This document shows, in pieces, positions 16,194-23,473 of a stretch of DNA of 41,079 nt. Each line of letters opens with the position of its first letter. Position 1 is the first letter of the stretch. A model generated the notes under the pieces. That model was not told the DNA's origin and ran no database searches. It saw only the letters and a program-made list of their open reading frames with translations. The stretch comes from a virus. A program made the translations under genes and the position numbers. The stretch covers positions 1 through 41,079 of the IMG/VR virus record IMGVR_UViG_3300031565_000114; one strand, 5' to 3'.

Positions 16194-17807
16194 ATGGGCA
16201 GACTGCCGAAATGGGACATGGAAGTCGTGCCGACGGGCGGCGGGCCGCTGATCGTGCGGCCCTCGGGGGATCCCGGCGCCGCCGGCCTGGGGCAGGCCGC
16301 GATGGGCCGCTCCATCCAGGAGCTCGGCTCGGCGATCACGAGCCAGGGGCTCCAGGCCGAACAAAAGACGAAGCGGCTCCAGCAGGACACGGAGACCTCT
16401 CAGTACGCCCTGGAGGCGACGCAGGGCTACAATAAGTTGCAGGCGGAGCTCACGACGGAGACGGACCCGGACGCCCGGCAGCCGCGATGGGAGGAGTTTC
16501 AGGCGGCCCAGCGGGGCCGGCTCGGCGAGATCGCCGACGAGGACGTCCGCGAGCGGGCGGAGACCTGGCTCAACGAGCAGACGGGCCTGTGGGACGCCCA
16601 CGTCCGCACGGGCACGCAGCAGCTCCGGCTCAAGCAGAGCTACGAGCATCTGGAGTCGCTGGATAGCGACGCGACGGTCCGGCGGGACGACAGTCTGCTC
16701 GTGCCGCACCTGTCCGCCATGGTGAACGCCGGGCATATGGACCCGCGGAACGCCAACGATTATCTCCGGGCGAAGCGCCGCGAGATCCGGGGCGAGCTCG
16801 GCAAGGACACGATCGCGGGGGCCGTCTTTCGGATGGACCACGCGGAGGCCCTCGCCGCGCTGAAGGACCCGAAGACCTTCGCCGGCCTCGATCTGGACGC
16901 CCAGCAGGTCAGCGAGTTCCGCGACCGCCTGCACGCCCAGCTCGACGTCCAGCGGGCGGCGGCCGCCCAGGAGGCCCGGGGGATCGAGCAGGCCCGCGAG
17001 AAGGCGGGCGTCGAGGCCCTGGCCTCCGCCTATCGGGGCGAGCTCGACGTCGACGCCGGCCTGGCCGCCATGGAAAGGGGGGAGCTTCGGCCGGAGGACT
17101 TCCGCGAGGCCCTGACGATCGCGGCGAAGGGGCCCGTCACCGAGAACGACCCGGCCGCCTATGCGGAGCTGCTCGCCCTGCAGGACGGCCTGGCCCGGGG
17201 CACGGTCGAGCCGCAGGCCGTGCGGAACTATGCGATGGCGAACGCCCGGAAGCTCAAGCCCGCGACCGTCGAGGGCGCCATCCGGACGGCGGCGGAATCC
17301 TACTCGCCCCAGGTCCAGGCCGTCCGCGAGGCGGTGGCCCGGGCGGAACGCCAGTTCGTGACGGTCACGGACTCCACCCTCCAGATGCTCGTGGCGATGG
17401 GGACCGGCAAGGACGCCCTGAAACCCGCCGAGGACGCCCGCGCCTTCCAGTACCGCCTCGTCTCCTGCCTGGAGGATGAACTCTACGAGTACGTCCGGGC
17501 GAATCCGCAGGCGACGCGGGAGGAGATCGTCAAGCGGAGCCGACAGATCGAGGTCTCCCTCCGCCAGAAGACGGAGACGGAGCAGCGGGAGATGATCGGG
17601 GCCTGGGAGCAGGCGGTCTTCGCACCGCCGGCCGCCTCGCCCTGGGGCGAGGTCCCGCTGCCGTCGGCCGACGGGATCCCTGCGGGACTGGAGGGACTCT
17701 GGCCGCAAATGAATCAGACGGAGCGGACAGAGGCGCTGGAGCTGCTGCGTCTGGGGGTCAGCACTGAGCGGATCGCCGAACAGCTCCGAGAGGAGAGAAC
17801 GCCATGA
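16194..17807 (+). CDS. Internal virion (ejection) protein, coiled-coil (T7 gp15-like position)
   Basis: This 537-residue product is almost entirely alpha-helical and very rich in Ala, Glu, Arg and Gln, with long heptad-like stretches (for example EQKTKRLQQDTETSQYALEA and AQLDVQRAAAAQEARG). Length and position between a small and a giant virion protein match the middle ejection protein of T7-like phages, which forms part of the periplasmic DNA-ejection tube. The amino end (residues 1-40) is Gly/Pro-rich. The stop overlaps the next start (ATGA). No Shine-Dalgarno sequence is visible; a heptamer array lies directly upstream. Confidence 0.7.
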   Translation: MGRLPKWDMEVVPTGGGPLIVRPSGDPGAAGLGQAAMGRSIQELGSAITSQGLQAEQKTKRLQQDTETSQYALEATQGYNKLQAELTTETDPDARQPRWEEFQAAQRGRLGEIADEDVRERAETWLNEQTGLWDAHVRTGTQQLRLKQSYEHLESLDSDATVRRDDSLLVPHLSAMVNAGHMDPRNANDYLRAKRREIRGELGKDTIAGAVFRMDHAEALAALKDPKTFAGLDLDAQQVSEFRDRLHAQLDVQRAAAAQEARGIEQAREKAGVEALASAYRGELDVDAGLAAMERGELRPEDFREALTIAAKGPVTENDPAAYAELLALQDGLARGTVEPQAVRNYAMANARKLKPATVEGAIRTAAESYSPQVQAVREAVARAERQFVTVTDSTLQMLVAMGTGKDALKPAEDARAFQYRLVSCLEDELYEYVRANPQATREEIVKRSRQIEVSLRQKTETEQREMIGAWEQAVFAPPAASPWGEVPLPSADGIPAGLEGLWPQMNQTERTEALELLRLGVSTERIAEQLREERTP

Positions 17808-20800
17808 CGCGGCTCAGTCCGATGCTCGAAGAGGCCCGTCGAGATTCGCGGTCCGGGGCTCTCGCAGGGCCGCCCGGATCTACGCGGTTGACGGGTCTGC
17901 TGGAACGGTCGCGGGCCGCCGAGCGGGACCCGGGTCGTGATTTCGAGGACGCCTTCGATCTGGCGACGGATATCGGCGCCCCGCTGGGCACGGTCGAGCT
18001 CTTCTATCCAGAGATCGCCGCCGACCGCGACCGGATGGCGAGGGCCCGCCCCGCCGACCCGCTGGACATCGGGCCTGTGGAGCAGACCCCCGACGTTCGG
18101 ATCGGCCTGGCCGAGCAGATCCGCCGGATGGACGAAGTGGACTGGCTCAAGCGGATGCCCCTGTCGCCGGCCGGGGCGATCGAGGCGGCGGAACTCGCCA
18201 TCGCCGCCGACCGGCTGCGGAAGGGGGACTACGCCCGCATCGCTGAGCAGGAGGTCTGGGCGGCCACGCCGAGGATCCTGGCGGGCCCGGGCAAGGGCCA
18301 GCGTGCGGAGTTGCCGGCTCAAGAGAGGGCCCGGCGACTGGCCGAGACGGAGACCTTCTGGCGGGATCGGGATGTGCAGAAGATCGAGCAGTACCTCCTG
18401 GACCGCCTCGAAGTCGCGTCACGCGGTCAGACCTTCGCGGCGAAGGTCTTCGAGGGCCTCTCCTACCTGCCGGCGTGGATGATCGAGTTCTCGCTGACCG
18501 GCGGTCTGAACCAACTCGGCTCCGAGACGGCGAAGGGCCTGGCCGTACGGACGCTCCAGGGCTATGCGGGCACGACCGGCGGCCGCGCGGTCCTCAAGGG
18601 GGCCGGCTGGACGGGCGGGGCGATCACGCGGGCGACGCTCGGGATGCCCCATCGCGTGATCGAGCAGATCCTGGATCGGCGAATCAGCGAGATCCGGCTC
18701 ACGGACGACCCGGATAACCCCGTGGCGATCCCCGTGGCGCCGGAGTCCTGGGCGACGAGTCTCGCCAAGGGCTGGGGCTCCGTCGTGATCGAGGTCGCCT
18801 CCGAACAGGCGGGCGAGGGCCTTGTCGGGGGGGCCAAATGGGTCGGGACCAAGACGATCGGGCGGCTGCCGTTCGGGTCGCGGTACTATGAGGCCGTCCG
18901 CCAGGCGTGGCTCTCGCTGCACCCGGAAAAGGGGGCGGCGGCGGTCTTCGCCGAGCGGTTCTTTTCCAAGGCCGGCTATCACGGGATCCTGGGCGAGCTT
19001 GGCGAGGAGCGGCTCGCGACCGTCCTGCATGCCGTGGCGGGGACGCAGGATTTCGGGCTGGGCCCGGAGTCCTCGCCGCTCGACCGGCTCGTGGCCGGGA
19101 TGAAGCAGGACCTCCAACTCAAGAACTTGGCCGTCGAGACGACCGTCTTGCTCGCCCCGGCCGGCGCAAGGGCGGGCCTCGCCGCCGGGGGGCGGGCCTA
19201 TGTCCGATCTCAACTGGTTTCGGCTGTGGCCGAGAAAGAGGCGCAAACACAAGGGCTGCAAACAGAAGGACCCGGTGCAAGCGACGCAGTCCGTACAGCC
19301 GCCGAAGCGGCCTCGGCCACAAAGCTAAGGGCGCCGGAGGGGCTTGTAACTGATCCGCGAGTGAGACTGTCACAACAAGAATCAACCCCAGCGGCGGAGC
19401 CCGCATCATCGGAAACACCGGGTCTGCCGGAAGCTACCACACCCCGATTCACCGGTCAAGAAAAAAAACCGCCGGCGGGGTGGCATTCTCCCGAAAATGC
19501 GTTGCGCTGGGGCCGTCCACCCGATGACTATCATGTCGAGTTGGCACCCGATGCGGTTATCGACGCGTCTCGCCGTCGAACCGCCCCTGAAGGCTACGTG
19601 CTCGCGTGGTCACCGCACAAGGCGTACGACCTGCTCCGCAACGCCCTGGCGGATCGGCTGGGGCCTGCAGGGAAGTCCGACCGGAGCGAGGCTGTGTATT
19701 TCTACACGCCGAACGGCAGATCGATCCGCCTGGCCATGCACGATCCGGCGTACCTCTTCGCTGATAGTGGCGTCGCCATCACGGTCCAGACGACAGCAAA
19801 AGCCACGGGCGACATCGTCATTCCCAGCCGAGCGCTTCTGAAGATCAACGAGATCGTCGATGCGGCGGTTGTCGCCAACGAACGGTTGCGTCCTTTGGAT
19901 ATGCGATGGCACGATTGGCAACCGGTCTGGGCCGAAGAGACGATGTGGCCGTGGATGGAGGAGCGAGAGGCATTCGTGACGGAGCGGCAGAAACGCTGGA
20001 GCGAAAAAACGTATGCCGCGCTCCGCGCGGAGCTTAAGCGACGGCAAATCCCAGTCTCCTCCGCCAGTCGCGCTAAACCGGATCTGGCTCGTCAATTAGC
20101 CTATGATGACGCAAGGCGAGACTGGGAGCCCAGTCATCCAAGACCGAAACTCGAAGAGTACCAACCCCCCGCCAATGCGGTCTCCGACGAAAAAGGGGTT
20201 CTACGTGGTCGCGGAGAACGGGCGGAAGCTGGGCGGCCCGTACAAGAGCCGGGGGGAGGCGGAGAAACGGCTGAGGCAGGTGGAGTACTGGAAGAAGCGC
20301 AAGAAGTAGGCCCGGAAGGCCCGTCCGTCTGGGACGAGGCGATCGCGGGGGCCGAGGCCGAGGCGGCCGCCCAGGCGGCCGAGCGCTATCAGGGCCCGAG
20401 CGAGTTCGTCTATGAGGACCTGCTGCCGGCCCTGGAGGATCGGGAGATGCCCGAGCTTCGCCGGATGGGCCGGGCGACGGGCGTGCGGATCAGTGGGGCG
20501 TCCAAGGACACGTACAGGAAGTTCATCGCCGACGCGGTGTTCACCCTGACGAAGACCGAAGAGCAGCCGCCGGCGATGATCGAGGGCGAGCCGCATCCCG
20601 GGTCCGTCTCGTTCGGGAAGTTCATGAACCGCTACGGCGAGGTCCTCTCCTGGCCGGACAGGCCCGGGCACGCCGAATGGAACGCCCGATACGGCCGCAT
20701 GGAGTCCGAGGGGATGCGGGGCCTGCACCGGCGGCTCCAGCACGAGTGGCACAAGATCAACGCCTGGGCGCTCTTTCACGAGCTGACGGGGCAGACGGCC

Positions 20801-23473
20801 CCTGCCCCGCCGATCGCCGCCCCAGCGGCCGCCGGCGCAACGGAAGGGCCCTCCGGTGAGCCGGTCGATCCGGACTGGCCCCGCACGCAGAATGAGGCGG
20901 CCGATCTGGAAACCGATCTCGCCGCCGGCGAGACGGCGGACGCCATGAACGAATACGCGGGCAAGGCCGCCCCGGCCGACCTCGATGAGACCGCGGTCGA
21001 GCCGGCCGTCTCCGACGTCGGCTTCGTCCGCCGGCTGCTGCATAACTGGGGCATCCGGTCGGCCGACGGCTACGAGCCGCTCGGGAAGAAGGACTTCCGG
21101 GAGTTCTTCAAGTACCTGCAGATGCCGGGCGATATCGCCAGGACCTTCCGGCAGTTCATGGGCGTCTACAAGGTGCAGATGGCCCGGGAGATCGCCAAGC
21201 AGGTGCTGGACCGGCGGTTCGCCGAGACCCTGACGCCCTATTTCGACCTGTCGAACGCCGAGAGGCGGGCCGTGGATGAATTGCTGATCGCCGCCGAGCA
21301 GCATCCGGGGGACTCGGCGATCGCGGGGCCGCTGCTGGCGAAGCTGTCGGCCGAGCAGCACGCCGGCTACAAGGCGGTCCGCGAGGCCCTCGACGAGGCG
21401 GCGGAGATGCTGATCGCAAGAATGCGGGAGGCGGGGGTGCCCGAAGAGCGGCTGGAGGACTTCGCCGGGCGGATCGGGTCGTATATCCCGCACAAATGGT
21501 ACGGCGCCTGGGCGGTGGTCGTCCGGGAGAAAATGACGCCCGAGCAGATGAAGGCCGAGGGCCGCCGGCCCTCGACGGAGTACATGTCCGCCGTCGGCCG
21601 GCGGCAGCGGTTCGCCGAAAGGGAACGGCTGGGCAAGCTCTTCCCGAACGCCGAGGTCGAGGTCCTCAAGCGAACGAACGTGCCCTATGAGGCCTTCCAG
21701 GACGCCCCCGCCTGGGCCGTGGGCCGCATGGTGGACCTGGTCATCGAGCAGGCCGAGGCGAAGGTCCCCGGCCGGCCGGACCTGTCCGAGGACGCCAAGG
21801 CCCAGCTCCGCGAGGCCTTCAAGGACCTCTACAAGGCCAAAGGCTTCGGCATGCACTTCATCCAGCGCAAGGAGACCCCCGGCTGGACGGAGGACCTCCG
21901 CCGGCCGCTCGCCGGGTACTTCGCGGGTTTCAGCGGCTTCCTGACGAAGATGGAGGCGGCCTTCGCCTTCGCCGAGGCGATCCAGGGCATCGACCCGCGC
22001 AGGACGCCGAAGCTCTACCAGTACGCCTCGGAATACGTCCGCTACGTGATGGGCGATCAAACGGAGTTCGGGCTCTTCAAGCAGCTCCTCTATCGCTATT
22101 ACCTCTACGGCAACCTCAAGAGCGCGGTGACGAACCTCACGGGCAACCTGGTCCTCGGCTGGCCGGTCCTCTCGAAGCAGACGAACTGGCCGTTGGCCAA
22201 GTTGCTGGTCGCGATGGCCGATACGGCCGTCGGCCGGCTCTCGAACGCGGAGAACACCTTCCTGACGCAGATGGAAGAGGCGGGGTATCTCGACCCGAAG
22301 CTCTCCCAGGAGATCTCCGCCCGGGGCGGCAACGCGATCTACCGGCAACTCAAAGGCCCGCTGGGCAAGACCTTGAGTTTCTTCGATTTCTTCCGGCAGA
22401 TGGAGCGGTTCAACCGCCGGTCCATGGCCGTGGCCCTGCACCGGGCCGGGATCGTCGAGCCGGGGCAGGTCAACGAGCTCGTCGAAGAGGCGCACTTCCA
22501 CTACGCCAAGGGCAACCGCCCGACCCTCGCTCGCGGGATGGCCTCGCCGATCATGGTGTTCCGGTCGTTCACGATCAATCAGTGCACGTGGATCAAGAAC
22601 GAGATCAAGGCCGGGCGGGTCTCGCCTTTGGCCCGGCACATGCTGGCCTGGACGCTGATCGGCGGGCTGCGGGCGATGCCCTTCGCGGCCCCGCTGGTTC
22701 TGTTGTACGCCCGGATCTTCAAGCGAGACCCCGAGGGCGATGCGCGGGAACTGCTGGGCGGCCCGGTCGCCGAGACGCTCTTTCGGGGCCTGCCGTCCCA
22801 GGGCGGGGTCTCCATGACGGGCTCGGTGGGGATGCTGGACGTCGTCCCGACGATCGAGCCGGGCCAGTCGTGGACGGCCGCCTTCGGCGAATGGGTGGGC
22901 GGCGTCGGGGCGGATATTCCGGGGCGGCTGGGCCGGGTGTCGAAGGACCTGGCCTCGGGGCAGTACCTCCGGGCGCTCGAGGACGCCTCGCCGGAGGCCT
23001 TGCGAAACCCGCTCGCCGCCTGGCGGCTCTACAGCCAGGGGGCCCGAACGCGGAGCGGCCGGCCGATCCTCGACCTGGAGAGCCACAGCCCGATGCACCT
23101 GACGGAGGCGGAGGCCGCGCTCAAGGCGATGGGCTTCTCGCCGGACCGCGTCAAGCAGCAGTACGACCTGTCCCAGGTGCTCGCCGCGATCGCGGGCGAG
23201 CGGCAGATGCTCAAGCAGCATTGGGCCGACCGCTTCTACCTGGCCGCGATCCAGAAGGACCCGGAGGGGATGCAGGAGGTCCTGGCCGAACGGCAGGAGC
23301 ATGAGGCGGCCATGCGGGCCAAAGGCCGGCCGGATCTGGTGATCTCCACGAAGGAGCTCGATGGGATGGTCCGGTCGCGTCTCGCGCCCGTGAACCTGCC
23401 GGACAAGGGCATGATCGAGACGTACGCCCGCATCTGGCGGCAATACTATGGAGAAAGCAAAAATGAAAAATAA
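17804..23473 (+). CDS. Giant internal virion / polyvalent ejection protein (1,889 aa)
   Basis: This gene is the longest in the genome and occupies the T7 gp16 position. Residues 1-470 are mostly helical. Residues about 470-835 (19.2-20.3 kb) differ: lower GC, disordered Pro/Glu/Ser linker, then an alpha/beta domain (HSPENALRWGRPPDDYHVEL...), then a SAP-like helix-extended-helix (YAALRAELKRRQIPVSS, about 736-768). A second SAP/Rho-N-like stretch (ELRRMGRATGVRISGASK) is at about 884. From 1074 comes FVRRLLHNWGIRSADGYEPL, a motif shared with an 86-residue membrane protein at 26879. Residues about 1070-1700 are helical, with NLKSAVTNLTGNLVLG and a hydrophobic stretch near 1610-1640. The family type is the phage large polyvalent protein. 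I see no intact transglycosylase motif. Confidence 0.78.
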   Translation: MTRLSPMLEEARRDSRSGALAGPPGSTRLTGLLERSRAAERDPGRDFEDAFDLATDIGAPLGTVELFYPEIAADRDRMARARPADPLDIGPVEQTPDVRIGLAEQIRRMDEVDWLKRMPLSPAGAIEAAELAIAADRLRKGDYARIAEQEVWAATPRILAGPGKGQRAELPAQERARRLAETETFWRDRDVQKIEQYLLDRLEVASRGQTFAAKVFEGLSYLPAWMIEFSLTGGLNQLGSETAKGLAVRTLQGYAGTTGGRAVLKGAGWTGGAITRATLGMPHRVIEQILDRRISEIRLTDDPDNPVAIPVAPESWATSLAKGWGSVVIEVASEQAGEGLVGGAKWVGTKTIGRLPFGSRYYEAVRQAWLSLHPEKGAAAVFAERFFSKAGYHGILGELGEERLATVLHAVAGTQDFGLGPESSPLDRLVAGMKQDLQLKNLAVETTVLLAPAGARAGLAAGGRAYVRSQLVSAVAEKEAQTQGLQTEGPGASDAVRTAAEAASATKLRAPEGLVTDPRVRLSQQESTPAAEPASSETPGLPEATTPRFTGQEKKPPAGWHSPENALRWGRPPDDYHVELAPDAVIDASRRRTAPEGYVLAWSPHKAYDLLRNALADRLGPAGKSDRSEAVYFYTPNGRSIRLAMHDPAYLFADSGVAITVQTTAKATGDIVIPSRALLKINEIVDAAVVANERLRPLDMRWHDWQPVWAEETMWPWMEEREAFVTERQKRWSEKTYAALRAELKRRQIPVSSASRAKPDLARQLAYDDARRDWEPSHPRPKLEEYQPPANAVSDEKGVLRGRGERAEAGRPVQEPGGGGETAEAGGVLEEAQEVGPEGPSVWDEAIAGAEAEAAAQAAERYQGPSEFVYEDLLPALEDREMPELRRMGRATGVRISGASKDTYRKFIADAVFTLTKTEEQPPAMIEGEPHPGSVSFGKFMNRYGEVLSWPDRPGHAEWNARYGRMESEGMRGLHRRLQHEWHKINAWALFHELTGQTAPAPPIAAPAAAGATEGPSGEPVDPDWPRTQNEAADLETDLAAGETADAMNEYAGKAAPADLDETAVEPAVSDVGFVRRLLHNWGIRSADGYEPLGKKDFREFFKYLQMPGDIARTFRQFMGVYKVQMAREIAKQVLDRRFAETLTPYFDLSNAERRAVDELLIAAEQHPGDSAIAGPLLAKLSAEQHAGYKAVREALDEAAEMLIARMREAGVPEERLEDFAGRIGSYIPHKWYGAWAVVVREKMTPEQMKAEGRRPSTEYMSAVGRRQRFAERERLGKLFPNAEVEVLKRTNVPYEAFQDAPAWAVGRMVDLVIEQAEAKVPGRPDLSEDAKAQLREAFKDLYKAKGFGMHFIQRKETPGWTEDLRRPLAGYFAGFSGFLTKMEAAFAFAEAIQGIDPRRTPKLYQYASEYVRYVMGDQTEFGLFKQLLYRYYLYGNLKSAVTNLTGNLVLGWPVLSKQTNWPLAKLLVAMADTAVGRLSNAENTFLTQMEEAGYLDPKLSQEISARGGNAIYRQLKGPLGKTLSFFDFFRQMERFNRRSMAVALHRAGIVEPGQVNELVEEAHFHYAKGNRPTLARGMASPIMVFRSFTINQCTWIKNEIKAGRVSPLARHMLAWTLIGGLRAMPFAAPLVLLYARIFKRDPEGDARELLGGPVAETLFRGLPSQGGVSMTGSVGMLDVVPTIEPGQSWTAAFGEWVGGVGADIPGRLGRVSKDLASGQYLRALEDASPEALRNPLAAWRLYSQGARTRSGRPILDLESHSPMHLTEAEAALKAMGFSPDRVKQQYDLSQVLAAIAGERQMLKQHWADRFYLAAIQKDPEGMQEVLAERQEHEAAMRAKGRPDLVISTKELDGMVRSRLAPVNLPDKGMIETYARIWRQYYGESKNEK
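20175..20309 (+). CDS. Overprinted small basic protein within the giant gene (44 aa)
   Basis: In a second frame of the giant gene, the ATG at 20175 (or ATG at 20103 for 68 residues) opens MRSPTKKGFYVVAENGRKLG, then GPYKSRGEAEKRLRQVEYWK and a KRKK end. I recognise this as a recurrent small phage protein pattern (a strand pair, Gly-Lys-x-Leu-Gly, then a helix with Glu-Ala-x-x-Arg-Leu-x-Gln-Val-Glu-Tyr). In the giant gene's own frame the same DNA reads as a Gly/Glu/Arg-rich low-complexity linker. That contrast suggests that the second frame is, or recently was, the real coding frame. No strong ribosome-binding site is visible. Confidence 0.55.
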   Translation: MRSPTKKGFYVVAENGRKLGGPYKSRGEAEKRLRQVEYWKKRKK

